A program made the position numbers and the translations under genes. Below, in pieces: positions 43,650 to 55,381 of a DNA stretch of 64,000 bases (positions within the stretch are counted from its first letter, which is position 1; the number at the start of each line of letters is the position of its first letter). The notes beneath the pieces are model-generated. The model worked only from the letters and a program-made list of their open reading frames with translations. It did no database searches and had not been told where the DNA came from. The stretch is from contig NC_049561.1 in NCBI RefSeq assembly GCF_013368755.1, forward strand, positions 6,386,001-6,450,000. The letters run 5' to 3'. The stretch comes from Talaromyces rugulosus (taxonomy: Eukaryota > Ascomycota > Eurotiomycetes > Eurotiales > Trichocomaceae).

Positions 43650-44373
43650 TGAAGGTGCCGTTTTGCCAATGGGTAGATAAAATCACGATAGACGCCGTCC
43701 AGGATATTGAGTCAAGAGCACATTGAAGGGGGGTTTGATATATTTCGCACAAGAAGAGTCATACATGCTACATATATACCAAAGACCGGGTCTTCGGCCT
43801 CTAACCGGAAACGCTTTTGCGCTCCGATCGGGCTTTGCGGGTGGAGACCAGAACATGATTAATATTACTCATGAATCATGATAGTGATTTTACTCATTAT
43901 AAGCAGACATCTTTATTTCTTAGCACTAAGGTAAATTAATCAACTATTTAGATCTAATTTATATAAATTAGAATTTATTTAATATCCGCGTTCCCCGCAA
44001 AACCGATATTGTATGGGGCCTTTTTAGAAACTATGCCCTTTTTGCCAGTGAGTGCGATAGACCAGACACAAGCCATTTAAGTAGTTGTAATTCAGGGGGA
44101 AATCTTTAGTGGACCCAATCTCGTGCAGACACATCCTGTGGATGAACACTGTTCTGGTGCAGATACCCCCGAAAGATCATAGAGGAAAGACTGTCTGTCG
44201 ATAATGATAGATCAGAGGATACATAAAACTTTGGTGAGGGACTGGTTGAATTATTTATGTATTAATCTTAATATTAAAAAAGTAGTCTATTTTAAACTAG
44301 ATTTAAATAAACCTTTTTCTTATTATAAATAAAGATAAATCTAATTATCATATTGTACATGTACTTGACATAT
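43650..44373. promoter_or_regulatory. D-amino-acid oxidase promoter and AT-rich spacer
   Basis: The part next to the oxidase holds the CGG-N7-CCG element. Beyond about 43,860 the sequence is strongly AT-rich, with a 20-bp perfect palindrome at 43953-43972 and no gene. Confidence 0.55.
43795..43807. promoter_or_regulatory. CGG-N7-CCG site 3 (D-amino-acid oxidase promoter)
   Basis: CGGCCTCTAACCG lies 146 bp upstream of the oxidase ATG. It is identical to the site at 37888-37900 and at a similar distance from the start codon. Confidence 0.6.
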
Positions 44374-46155
44374 CTATAAATCACCATGTACCCCCCTGAT
44401 AATCTCCACAACCTCCTTGTCCACCAATGGCCCCTTGTACTCTTTCCTACCCCGGATAAAGTACCACACAATACTGAAAATAATCACACCCCCGGTCACA
44501 ACCACAGAGTAATTCATTGTATCCGCAGCCACGGGCGTAGCCGGTGGCCACACGGACCAGAAAATGACAAACACCATGTACAAGCACGCATATACGTTGT
44601 TGATAATCCCCAACAGGCCCGGAATGTGCCAGGGGCCCCAGACGAGCTGCGTTGGCGCAAAAGTGATTCTTCCTTGTTCGTCACCGTCGTCAGTGACGGG
44701 ATTGGTTGAAGTCTCCTTTTTGGGTATTTCGTCTTTGGGAAGATCGGCGGTGGCAGCAGCATCCCTAGTTTCAAGAGGATTCTCAATGTCCTGTCCATCT
44801 ACCACAGATCCGTGGGGTAGGATATTCCCTTGCTTCAACCGATGATACAACAACAAGCTCGCTGGCACTAGATAACTCCCATAAAACCCGGTAATTGTGA
44901 GCGAGATCACATCGTTAAACGCCGTCGGGGATCCAATGTTGATCAGCGTCAAGAGACAGGCAATCGTAACCACAACGCAGATGGCAACAATGGGCACTTG
45001 CGTCCGCGGGTCGACCTTGCTGAGAATGCGTGAGAATGGAGTGCCGCGGTCGCGCGCAAAGGCCCATGTCATGCGCGACGACGAGGTGATGATGCCGGTG
45101 GCGCAGGCCCAGGTGAGGATCAGGACGACGGCGCCCATGACGGTAGCTCCGGCGGTGGACTTGACGCTGTCTTTGGATAAATTAGCAAAGGAGTCAAAAA
45201 GGAGATTTTTTTTTTAAAAAAAAGGGGGGGAACTACTTTTGAATATTGATAAGAACGGAAAGCCCGTGTTGCTGTCCATCACCGAATCAACATCACCCAA
45301 GCAAAACAGCAGCGTGATCATCATAATAAACCCAACAATGCCGTTCAAGATCATACTACAAGTAATAACCCGCGGAATGGTCGTCGCCGCGTTGGACACT
45401 TCCTCGGCCAAATGCACGCTCGCATCTGCGCCAACAAACGTGGCGACATTGCCCAAAAACCCTACGCAGTATGAAATACCCTGGCTCGGCCATTTGCCCT
45501 CATTCATACTCGATCGAAACACAAACTCGGCCGAGTGAAACGGGTCGGTAAAGTGCCAGAGCACGGCGATGATGGCAATAAATCCGGCAATGTGAAACAC
45601 TACGGTACCAAGCTCAATCCGCGGTAGCATTCCTGGAATCACCGCGTTGATCAAGGTCGATACCAGGGCCACACCCCAAGTGAGCAGCGTGGCCTGCCAG
45701 TCCGCGGGCACGAAGCTGGAGGGATAGTCCAGCACGATGAGCCCCTGCAGCATGGTGCCGGCGAACAGCGTCTCCGTAGCCACCGTCGCAATCCATGCGA
45801 GCGAGGTCAGCCAGCCAACAACATAACTGGCAAACACGCGGTACCGCTCCGACGAGAGCATGTATACCCAGTAGTACTGACCGGCCGCGATGGGCGCCAT
45901 CGAGGCCAGTTCCGAGATGACCGTGTACACAGACAGAGTCGAGCTCCAGGCAATGATAAACCCGTACAGCAGCCCACTAGGTCCGCCATTCTCCAGGCCC
46001 TGGCTGAACAGGGCCAGCACCGTTTCCCAGGTAATCAGCTCGCACACGGCAAAACCGAAGAGCGACCAGAAGTCAAACCGACGCCGAAGAACTTGCTTCT
46101 TGCCCAGCCGCGCGAGCACCGCGTCGTCAGCGGATTTTTGCACGGGGCCAGTCAT
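44374..46155 (-). CDS. APC-family amino-acid permease, GABA/choline type
   Basis: Two exons (46155-45237 and 45170-44374) encode 571 residues. The intron contains long C, T and A runs; the acceptor AAAG restores the frame. The protein has about twelve membrane segments with family marks FDFWSLFGFAVCELITWE, ENGGPSGLLYGFI, ELASMAPIAAGQYYWVYML, HLAEEVSNAATTIPR and SSSRMTWAFARDRGTPFS. Fungal relatives include the GABA permease Uga4 and choline permease Hnm1. A polar insert of about 60 residues separates two late segments, followed by PTQLVWGPWHIPG. It lies beside the D-amino-acid oxidase cluster, but its promoter shows no CGG-N7-CCG site, so membership is doubtful. Confidence 0.9.
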
Positions 46156-47041
46156 TTTATAGTTCAGTTTGCTCTTTCTCCTTTCTTATTGTCTTTTTTT
46201 TTAGCTGTTACCAAACTGCGCTAGCGCGACAGGAGCAATCGCACGAGGTAATACGGCGGGGTGGTGAGTTCTATAGATTGGTTGCCGCTTATGGGAGAGA
46301 ACAGTCTAAGCCGTGTCACGGACGATATTGCATATCGGACAATAGAAAGCGAATAGCAGTTTGTCCAGCCAGAGAGCGCGCAGGATGATCCCTGTACTGA
46401 CAGACAAGTCGCAGTGGGCAGATCTAAAAAATATTAGCCCCGCGTTGGGTGCGTCAATGGTCAGTTAAGTGTGGATGGAATCCACGTGTGAATCCTGAAT
46501 TGGCCAATGGCTTGTGATTCACGTCTACTCTAGAGAAGAATAGCAAAGCTAGATCCTAGAGAGCAAAAAGCCAACAGTTTATCTTCCCACGCGACAGAAA
46601 AAGGCGAAAGAGAAAAAACGAAGAGCCACGCGCGCGACGTTTTATTGGGAGAAACTGCGACCTCAATTTGCGCTAGCCGGAAACGGCTAGTTTTATCTCT
46701 GCTCCACAGCGACGCTGCCAAGCCCGAGGTTATACTGAACTATACATATTATTACGTATTATTATAGAGGAGGATATTAATAATTAATTAGTATTGGTAC
46801 TACTATTGGTATTATGTACGAGTCTTTTCTAGAATTTCAAGTTAATAATGCGGTCACATGCAGATATTGGTCAATTCACATTGACAGGAATTGCTTTCCG
46901 TTGTATATATATGGGTGGTACATATTAAGTATATAACATTAAAAATTGAAAGAACAAAGTGGCCATTTGCAAAAAAGTCTATGTACAGATGGAAACATTT
47001 GAAACGCAGTCACCGCCCAGAGCCCATTGATTGAGCTATTA
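46156..47041. other. Intergenic, permease promoter and spacer
   Basis: This 0.89 kb region has no gene recognised. The proximal part is the permease promoter; 46,735-46,990 is AT-rich. Confidence 0.55.
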
Positions 47042-48453
47042 TTAGCTCGGTAGTTCATGTCTTGACTCCCTCGCGTCCATCTCGCTTACCGGATAACGAG
47101 GTAGCTCGTGTAGGCCCGGGGAGTCCACCTGCGAACTTTGATAAATAGGTGCGAATTTCTTTTCGTCTGGTACAATTTGCCGTCTTCGCCACCAGAAAAA
47201 TCCTGCAAAAACAATAACCACAGCCGCGACACCGCCTATAGCCGGCCCTGCGATCCACGCTTTGCTGGATGAACCTCCGGAGCTGCTGGTGCTGGCGCTG
47301 GTGCTGGTGCTGGTACTGCTTGCTGTTGGCGATGGGACTGTAGACGTAACTGGCGTTGAGGTCGAGCCCGAGGGGTCCCCAGAAACAAGCTCAGCATAGG
47401 TAGAATTCTTAGGGACAGTCTCGGAGCCGATGTTGTCCAACATATAGCAATTTTCATACCCATCCACAAATGAATTGTCGTAATAGACACCAATACACGA
47501 CTCTGGTCCACCATAGGCTGCGCATTGATCGATGCACCCAGTGATATTCTGGCTATAGACGGATGTGAAGTTGTTGCTTCCGGCTCGGGCTCCGAAACAT
47601 GACACGTCGAATTCTTTTTTGTCGCTTGTAATCTGTGCCGGTAGAGCGGTAGGAGAGCACGCGCCGATTATTGGCATGGTGACAAGTGCGGAATGAGCTA
47701 CATAGTTAGTCGGAGTGAAGGGAACCCCTCCGTCTTGTGTGTTTTTCAGATAGCAGTTTCCGTAGCCAGCAGTGAGATCTGGATTCCAGGATACTCCGAG
47801 ACAGAGCGGATGCGCGTGCGAGCAAAGGTCCATACAATCTATCATCGTGTCTGTGTGTGCTCGACTTAGTATCGTCCACGGCAAATAGTCGCCATAGCCG
47901 CCCATGTCCTGACCACAGAGAATATGAAAAGATAACTCATTAGCCGTCGGGATGTTGGAGTTGTTTTGGAACGGACAAGCCGTGTCCAATGGCAGCATTT
48001 GTGTCACATTTGCGAGCGCGCTGTTGACATCGACATTGTCGGCATCTGATGTGCTCGCAAAACTCGAGTTTATGCCGATTCCCTTGAATGAACACGTCTG
48101 GTTTTGGGTGTAGTATGTTACGCCATAGCAAGGAGGCTGGTACTCAGAACATGAATCCATGCAATTAGCCATGGTTGGCTCCGTCTGTTCTGCGAGTTCG
48201 GTAAAGAGGAAATCAATTCCACAGCTTGTGTCGAACTCGAGGCCATTGTCCGCGACATACGAAGGCTCCGGGCAAGTCGAGGAATCGTCTCGGGCATGTA
48301 ATGATGTTGATGGTAATAATGATTTTGATGATGCTTTTTTATTAAAAAAAAATCAGTCAAAATGTCTTTGTATCTTGTTAACTGTCGTCACTCACCCAAG
48401 CCGGAAAAGGAGGCAACCAGGCCGACCACACTGCCTAAAATTTGGCGTTTCAT
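47042..48453 (-). CDS. Secreted/cell-surface PAN/Apple-like Cys-rich membrane protein
   Basis: Two exons (48453-48396 and 48333-47042) encode 449 residues. The first exon supplies a signal peptide (MKRQILGSVVGLVASFSG). The ectodomain has three repeats of a Cys pattern resembling PAN/Apple modules, for example NCMDSCSEYQPPCYGVTYY, DCMDLCSHAHPLCLGVSW and GCIDQCAAYGGPESCIGV, each followed by a late Cys. A Ser/Thr-rich stalk encoded by a microsatellite leads to one membrane helix (about 378-400, AGPAIGGVAAVVIVFAGFFW) with a WRRRR-type stop and a short cytoplasmic tail. Such proteins may bind carbohydrate or protein at the cell wall. The Met at 48172 would lose the signal peptide and first cysteines and is not used. 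Confidence 0.78.
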
Positions 48454-49071
48454 TTCCCCCCCCCTTCTACCCTCGATCTTGTCGATCTAATGGATGAGAT
48501 TCGCGATATCTCTGCCGGCACTAGCAGCACATCGACGTGGCGCGACGAGAAAAGAAGACAGGCTTCAAAATGCGGCCAAATGCTTCAATTCTCGTTCGGA
48601 GGAGGGGGGAGATTGCAACTCCTTGGCGAGGCTGATTGACTCTCAGCCCGATTCAGGTCGAAGTTACAGAAACTAATAATAAAACACGGCAAAGGCGCGC
48701 ACCTTGCTAAATTGCGTTGGTTTAGTGTACTAGTACCTGCAGGGAACGCCTTAGTGACCAATCTCGTGTAGGTAATCAGCACCAGTTCCAGCCTCGTTTG
48801 CAACCTTTCTACCAACCACAGCCCGGTTAGGAGTGTTGGTTTAATATACCGGCGACTAAATTTTACAATTTTGACCCCAGTACTTTAGTAGCCCCATCGT
48901 CAGTGCTACGGAGTACCTTAGGCTGAGGATTCCCGGTTTCTTCAGAATGGATTACCTAGAGTAGAAATGGCTTTGAAAATATTAATAACCTTCATGTTCA
49001 AGATACATACATCAATTGACACTCGTACTCGACCAGCATCGTCAGTCACGCAAATCGCGTTCCAAGGTGAC
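48454..49071. other. Intergenic
   Basis: This 618-bp region lies between the PAN-like gene start and the stop of the PTD012-domain gene. A TACGGAGTACC string is at 48907-48917. No gene was seen. Confidence 0.55.
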
Positions 49072-50007
49072 TCATGGCATATCCACTCGATATATCGCCT
49101 TGGCAGTATTGAAGTACCCTTCGTACTCAACGTCTTCGTCGCCATCGACATCATAATGATAATGCCCTCCAGTATTTTTTCCAGCTGGAGAAAACCCATG
49201 AGTATGTTCCATCCGCAAACCCATCTTCTTGCCCGGATCCGCAGAGTGCAACACCGACAAGCACACTATCGGTCCGTCAAAATCATGGTATGTAAGCCAG
49301 TCATTAAGCTGCTCCCGGTTTTTAAAAGGCAGTTCGTTTTCCGATGGGAAATCTGGCATAACGTGATACCGTGCTTTGCCGGACTTGGCCAAGAAAGCTC
49401 CGCCAAGACTAATGGTTTGCGAGTCACCGTAAGCAGCGTAGAGCGCTTTTTGTATGCATTCTGTGAAGCTCTTCTCGGGCCCTTTGCGTTTCCGCGCGGT
49501 GATTTTTAGTACTGGGCCTGAATCGCCCAACGAGCCGTAAAGATTTGCCATTAACGCGCAGTCGAGAGACGGACTAATCTCTGTGCTGACGCTGTTGCTT
49601 TTGATTTGTATAACGCGAGTTTGGTTGTCCACATTATCGAACCTCCTGTTCCAAGAGAGATTCGGAGATAGCTCGCAGTTCCTACCCATGACATGGAATG
49701 GCCCGGCTCCAGCACCAAGTATGCTTCCTCTCTCTGGCCTCATTTCCATCGACTTGGCAACTTCGGTCATAGAGTATATCTTATCTAGCCGAGGGCGGGG
49801 GAAGAGATGTGCCTGGCCACCAACATCTGCAACTTTCTCCTCGCCGCAAAGCCCCTCGGTAGCAAGATAGAACGGCGCCTGTCGAAGATCAGGGCATTGG
49901 ACCACACTGATTGTGGTGTGCTCGTAATTTGTAGCAAGAGGGGCTTCGAGTTTCTGGACTAGCTCGTCGAGACTTGGTGGTGACAGCGGGAACTTCTTGG
50001 TCTGCAT
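49072..50007 (-). CDS. PTD012/DUF1907 (C11orf54-like) metal-dependent ester hydrolase
   Basis: This intronless gene encodes 311 residues, close to the 315 of human C11orf54. GGQAHLFPRP, ILGAGAGPF, GKARYHVMPDFPSENELPF, HDFDGPIVCLSVLHSADPG and a C-terminal metal site with His268, His270 and His282/284 (HTHGFSP...GGHYHYDVDG) cover the whole domain. The human protein binds zinc through three such histidines and hydrolyses a model ester; its natural substrate is not settled. Here it lies 190 bp from the stop of a Zn2Cys6 regulator and has a CGG-N8-CCG site 114 bp before its ATG. It therefore probably belongs to the catabolic cluster to its right, perhaps opening an ester or lactone. Confidence 0.9.
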   Translation of the reverse strand: MQTKKFPLSPPSLDELVQKLEAPLATNYEHTTISVVQCPDLRQAPFYLATEGLCGEEKVADVGGQAHLFPRPRLDKIYSMTEVAKSMEMRPERGSILGAGAGPFHVMGRNCELSPNLSWNRRFDNVDNQTRVIQIKSNSVSTEISPSLDCALMANLYGSLGDSGPVLKITARKRKGPEKSFTECIQKALYAAYGDSQTISLGGAFLAKSGKARYHVMPDFPSENELPFKNREQLNDWLTYHDFDGPIVCLSVLHSADPGKKMGLRMEHTHGFSPAGKNTGGHYHYDVDGDEDVEYEGYFNTAKAIYRVDMP

Positions 50008-50120
50008 TCTGTTTAGTTTTTAGTTTGAAGAATATACAAGGAATAGTTGTTTTATCTTGTTTGTTGAAGAGGGAACAGATGTCATCGGAAAAGCCTATGT
50101 GCCCCACCAGTTGACAGTAT

Positions 50121-50134
50121 CGGCTTTCTTGCCG
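50121..50134. promoter_or_regulatory. CGG-N8-CCG site (PTD012 hydrolase promoter)
   Basis: CGGCTTTCTTGCCG lies 114 bp upstream of the hydrolase ATG, in the 190-bp gap before it. Confidence 0.5.
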
Positions 50135-50196
50135 GACGCATGGCAATGGCATAGCCCTTAATTAACAGGAACTAGATTTTTATATCCAGAGTAAAT

Positions 50197-52517
50197 TTAC
50201 ATATCCTCTGCCCAGAAATTGACTTCATCAAACGGAAACATATTCCCTGTTCCCCCAAGAGACCCAATCATATCCAACAGATCTGCGTCACCCATTACAT
50301 CCTCCAATTGAACTGCATGCGGATTCTGACCCGAAACTATACCAGGAGCATGCGAGAAAACAGCAGACAAAGGAGCAGGAAGTGAAGTATTGATCGATGC
50401 GTTGGCGTATAAATTTCCCTGGCCGTTTTCCAGAATCACCTGCTGCTGCTGCTCATCATGATACTGCCTCAATTCCATACCCCCCGGACCCGGAGTATCA
50501 GGAACCGTTGTCGGCGATGATTGTCTCGTCGCATGTCGACTAGCATGCAGCTCCCTGCATTTGGCAATCATTTTATCCAGTCCAACCGCAATATGATGCA
50601 CAATATGTCTCTCCCCCGCCGTCGAAGTACGTATACAATGCACCACCCTGCCAATCAGATGACACAAACTATTCAAATCCATCGCAAACCCCACCCCTAA
50701 AAAGAACCGATTCCACTGTGTCCCCAACTTGAACAGAAAAAGACATGCAAATGTCAGCATTGTGTGCACAAACAGCGGCACGCCAACCAGGGCTTTTCGC
50801 ATCCAGGGGTCTTCCAAAAGTAGATCGAGGATGTTGAACGCTGCGGTAGCGGCGATATTGACGAATTCCTTTTTGCGAAGGTCTAGCAGGTTTCGATCGT
50901 CTGTGCGGCTGGAGGACATGTATCGTATGGCGAGCACGTTGAGTTGGAGTTTTGCAAATTGATAGTACAGCACGTTGCCCTGAGGAGGGAATGTGCCGAT
51001 GAACTTGTTATACACTATCGATTGTTAAGAACCACAGTACGTAGATAAGAAAGGAATGGCTCACATTGTCTCGGCTCCCACAATAACCTCCATTGATCCA
51101 GTTGTATATTGTACTCTCGAACCATGGTCGCCACCTCAGACACAGTCAACTTACTCGCATTCTCACACAGCGTCTCATGCATATGAATAAACCTTGAAAA
51201 AAGGGCCACCTGACTGAGAAGCCGATAATCCACAGAATCCGCATACGGCGATTCAAGAAATCGCTCGTGCTCTCGAATTTGTAGACTTGTTTGAACCATT
51301 GGCGGTCTTCCGTACGCAATCGCGAAATGGTGATCACAGACATACAGCATGTACCACATGCGAGCTCTCTGATGGGTCTCACTGGTTTCGGGGGTTTTGA
51401 AAAACGCAGTGTGGAGTTCCAGCTCTGTTGCGAGACGGACTGCTTGTCCTGAAAGTTTCCATGACAGATCGGGAAGCCAGAATGCGGCGATGCAGAGGGC
51501 GCGAACATCCTCAAGAGTGTTTTCGTTGCTGAACATTGATTTTGCTACTAGTGCGGTGAATTCGCGATAGCAGAGGTCGTATGTGGCTGTTCGGTTGGGC
51601 ATGTGCATGGCCGTGGCCGTGAGAATTGCAAGTGCCAGGAGTTTTGAACCGTATCTGATGGACTCGAGAGTTGCATTTTCATTGTCTAAGCCAACCCATA
51701 GATAATGATTCAGGCTCGTCATGAAGCTGAAAGCATGTGATTAAATAAAGTCCAACAATCAAGGGAGAAGAAAAACAAACTAGTCAAAAAGTTCCTGCGC
51801 TTCATGTGCACTGATGATGCCTTTTGTGATGATATCTCCATCTGTGTTTTCTGGCGCTAATGAATTATTTCCGGTTTCATCTGTGTCGCTACCTCGTTGA
51901 AAGCTTTGTCTCTTGGTCACTTCATAGAGCGACCTTATCGGCTCAGTGCTGAGTTGATTATGGCTGTTGCTCTCTGATAACTGAGCCTCTCTAACACCGG
52001 ATGTTAGGGGAAACTCATTATTCACGACACCACCAAACGAGACATGATTTCGTTGACCAGAGTCGACATTTATCTGACTCGAAGGCATAAATTCACTATT
52101 GACATTCTGGGGCTGTGACAGCAAACCCGATGTGTCCATCCGTTCAGGATCATGATTATGTGGAGATATCGTCGGCGTCTCATGGTTGTTCTTCTCGACA
52201 ATATCATGCAGTACTTTTTCGATACGAGAAAGCCTATTTTGGAGATTTGTCTTCACCCTACATCATAAAAAAAATTTAAGTACGAATATGGGTCAACACA
52301 TAGTATGTAGGAAAGCCTACTCTGTATCTTCTTCAAGAATTGTTTGAAGACTTTTATTAAACCGACACGTCAAATCACTCCTCTCGCAGCGCATGCATGT
52401 CTGTCTATCGGCTTGGACGATGCATTTTACTTTTTGTCTGCGGCATTCGGTGCAAGTCCGGACTTTTCTTGATACTTTTGGTACTCGGTCGTGTAGAGTG
52501 AGCTGGCTCTCGGGCAT
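50197..52517 (-). CDS. Zn2Cys6 transcription factor of the SAF-oxidoreductase cluster
   Basis: Four exons (52517-52321, 52257-51781, 51726-51065, 51014-50197) encode 717 residues. The binuclear cluster uses Cys22, 25, 32, 41, 44 and 51 (RTCTECRRQKVKC, TCMRCERSDLTCRF) and is followed by a coiled-coil-like linker NLQNRLSRIEKVLHDIV, suited to dimers on CGG repeats. A long polar region precedes the fungal-specific regulatory domain, with AQELFDYFMTSLNHYLW and RARMWYMLYVCDHHFAIAYGR. The C-terminus is acidic (DVMGDADLLDMIG, DEVNFWAEDM) and could activate transcription. Its own promoter has CGG-N8-CCG 112 bp upstream of the ATG, and the same spacing occurs in the promoters of its neighbours, so self- and cluster control is likely. 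Confidence 0.9.
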
Positions 52518-52892
52518 TGTGAGGTTATAATATTAGTGGTGGTGGTGTTTGGAGTATTTAGTTGTTATTTGAATTGAGGTATAGCTAATGGGTGTGCTTG
52601 TTCTCGGTATGTGCTGGTGAGGTGGTTCCGGGGAGAACCCCGATATCCGGTTGTATCTGTTAAAAGAATACAACTAGTATATTTTTACTGCTTCTTGTTG
52701 ATTATGAATTAGGATTATGTCTATGGAAGTGAAAATACTACGTGTACTGCACAGATTTAAACTTGTATTTCCATTCGTTGAAATTATTACTGGAATAACA
52801 AGTTTGATTTTGTATATGGATTCCAGTTTACATCAAAACAGTAGAATAAACCCCAAACCCAAACCAGACACAATCCAATGCAAACTAATTTG
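52518..52892. promoter_or_regulatory. Promoter of the cluster regulator
   Basis: This 375-bp gap is between the regulator start and the symporter stop. It contains the CGG-N8-CCG site at 52629-52642, which is also an inverted repeat with arms CGGGG and CCCCG. Confidence 0.55.
52629..52642. promoter_or_regulatory. CGG-N8-CCG site (regulator's own promoter)
   Basis: CGGGGAGAACCCCG lies 112 bp upstream of the regulator ATG and has extended dyad symmetry (CGGGG-N4-CCCCG). Confidence 0.55.
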
Positions 52893-54605
52893 TCAACACT
52901 GAAACCGAAACGCCGATGATGGCAAGACGCCCGCGTATTCCACCTCGACAGGTTTCCCTCCAGCCTTGAGTTGAGTACCCCCCAAATCAGCCTCCGACTC
53001 CATCGACTCCATCCTTTTATTCTCCCTCTGCAGAATCACCCTCAACCACAACGAGGCCAAAATACAAACCACACTCAACGCAATATTCACACTCCACGCC
53101 ACCGTATATCGCGGTCCCGCCGAGCTCGGATACAGATAGGGAGTCCAAATCAAAGACGTGTTACCGACAGCATTACTCATTGCCAGCGCAATAGCTCTTT
53201 TCTGTTTTGGCCGTGCCGCAACAGATGCTACCCAGGCATTGGAGACTTGGAAACAGCCGTAGGCTCCTGGTACCATGATCATCAACGCGAAATAGCGCGC
53301 ACCGGTGTTGGTTGTGGCCATGGTTATGATAATAGCTGCAATGACCGCGCATATGGGATAAACGATGTGTAGGGACCGCATGTTGTTTCTGTCAGACCAC
53401 CAGGTGTTGAGAACACAGAAAAAGCCGGCTAGAATGTAAGGCGGTGCTGTGAGGAGCAGGGAGTCGATTTTGCTATATCCAAAATTGGCGACGAGCGTGG
53501 GTAGGAAGTTTGTCAGTGATGCAACGGCCTGTATTCGTATTAGCATAATGAATCTTTTTTTTTTTTTTGGTTCTTCTCAATAATAGAGTAAAGAAAGAAC
53601 AAACCTGAACGCAAAGCTGCCCAATGACAGCTAACCAAACCCGATAATCCTTCATCGCCAACATAAATCCATGTCTCGCCGACAGCTCTTCTTCTTCCGA
53701 ACCCGCGTCTTCCATCAGCCGGACAACGCCCAACTGACGCTCTTCCTCTGAGAGCCATTTCGTCGTCGCAGGCCAATCCGGAATCACAAACATGGACGCA
53801 ACAGCAAACACAACTGTGGCAGCGCCTTCAATCATGAACAGCCATCTCCAGGACGAAATCTTGTTGTTTGCAAAAGCAGCAGCAATGCCGGCTGCAAAGA
53901 GACCTCCAAAGGCACCGGAAAACATTGCGCCGAAGAAGAGAATCCCTAGACGAGCGGCCAGTTCTCGTTTGGTGTACCATCCGGAAAACTAGATATACCA
54001 GTCAATCAGACCACACAGACAAAAAAAAAGAAAGTTAGTCACGTACGAGAAATGCAGCCCCTGCCCAAAACGGCGCTTCAGCACACCCTAACAAAAACCG
54101 ACAAGCCGCAATATCACTGAAATTCTGCACAGCGGCAGTACACCCAGAGAGCACGCCCCATACGGCCATCCAACCCGGGAGGTAAAGAGAAGGGCGAGTC
54201 TTGCTCATGATCATATTGCTTGGAATTTGCATCGAGATATAGCCTTTACCGAAAATTAGCTTTGTAAGCCCAGGGGGTTTTTTTCGTTGACTAATTACCA
54301 ATAAAAGTGATACTCAGTACTATATTGTACTGATTTCCCTTGAAACCCAAGTCCTCATCCAGCGTCTGCACGTGTGCGTACGGAAGAGCGTTTCTGTCGA
54401 TGTAGTTGAGGACGTACATCCCGATCTTGCTGCCTTTAGCAATTAATCCGTGTCATGTCTCTGGGAAGTTACTCACAAGCATAGGAAGAAGCCTTCGGTC
54501 AATGTGTTTCACCAAGGCCTTTTCCTTGGTGGCCCGCTCTTCTGGAGACCACGAGCTCACCGTCTGCATCCATTGTGCGACTGTTTCTGGATCATCAACG
54601 GACAT
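52893..54605 (-). CDS. MFS anion:cation symporter (ACS/Dal5-Tna1 type)
   Basis: Five exons (54605-54477, 54425-54299, 54243-54047, 53988-53605, 53528-52893) encode 490 residues. The first intron has three possible AG acceptors; only the AAG at 54428-54426 keeps the frame and gives RRLLPMLIGMYVLNYIDRNA, the normal family spacing. Other marks are GYISMQIPSNMIMSK, GCAEAPFWAGAAFL, FSGWYTKRELAARLGILF and ISSWRWLFMIEGA. Relatives carry nicotinate, pantothenate, biotin precursors, tartrate, galactonate and other organic anions. The divergent SAF-domain oxidoreductase and upstream regulator suggest that it imports their pathway's substrate, probably an organic or sugar acid. A Met 16 codons upstream (54653) is possible but less likely. 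Confidence 0.87.
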
Positions 54606-55004
54606 AATGAGGTGAGCAGCAAAAATAGAATAGTCGGGGTGGTAGAAAAGCAAACGAAGTAAAAGTCTCGGTGTTCAGCCCTTTTATCTAGGGATTGATA
54701 ATACTACTAGCGAAGCTTGCTTTAGCTAGCACTTTCAAAACGAGAATCAATTGGACAAGAACGGGAGATATCCCCAGAATTGTTATCCTCCACACGGATA
54801 ACTGATACTGTGCACGGATGGGATGGCATGACACACTCCCCACAAAAGAGCCACACACTAGTCAAGTTTTTGACAAGCAGCAACAAAGAACACACCAAAT
54901 CTAATGAATTAAACAAATCCAAAACTCAAACCACGCGCAAGTTTCAGGGCATCGGGTACATGTGCGGTCACGTGAACTAATTGCTAGGGCTGCTATTACG
55001 GCAC

Positions 55005-55018
55005 CGGACCCAAGACCG
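55005..55018. promoter_or_regulatory. CGG-N8-CCG site
   Basis: CGGACCCAAGACCG lies 364 bp before the oxidoreductase ATG and 400 bp before the symporter ATG. Confidence 0.5.
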
Positions 55019-55144
55019 ATGCATGAGCCGGGGATTTTCTGGGGACTCCCAATTATTCATCTGGGGTAGCCTGTTCCTTTGCAGGGCACCCTTAACTGCA
55101 TCTAGTAGAAAATGTGGAGACTGTCGTTTACTGTCTCCGCCCGT

Positions 55145-55158
55145 CGGTATGATGTCCG
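55145..55158. promoter_or_regulatory. CGG-N8-CCG site
   Basis: CGGTATGATGTCCG lies 224 bp before the oxidoreductase ATG. Confidence 0.5.
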
Positions 55159-55381
55159 GTCAATGGATCCACGTCTGTGAGAGAGCTGCGAGATGTTCAA
55201 GCACCATTCAGTTGCGAGAATATCATTGGTGGTAGGTAATTGCTTCTGCGGGGTCAATGGATTGAAACAAGATATAAGAGCGTCATGCGAGGCGACGGGA
55301 CATTGAAATATAACGTTGCTATCTCAGCATAGCTTTTACAGAGTGAAGCTCACTGCATTACACAACAAAAAATCCTCTAAA

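Larger units (their letters stand above)
54606..55381. promoter_or_regulatory. Bidirectional promoter, symporter / SAF-domain oxidoreductase
   Basis: This 776-bp region is between divergent start codons. It carries two CGG-N8-CCG sites (55005-55018 and 55145-55158) and a TATA-like GATATAAG near 55271 on the oxidoreductase side. No gene lies within it. Confidence 0.6.

Noticed and set aside
44374..46155. GABA-type permease as a member of the D-amino-acid oxidase cluster
   Set aside because: No CGG-N7-CCG site was found in its promoter and a 0.7 kb AT-rich spacer separates it; adjacency alone is weak.
54426..54476. Apparent frameshift at the first intron of the ACS symporter
   Set aside because: The first two AG acceptors put the gene out of frame, but the third (54428-54426) restores the frame and family spacing, so the gene is intact.
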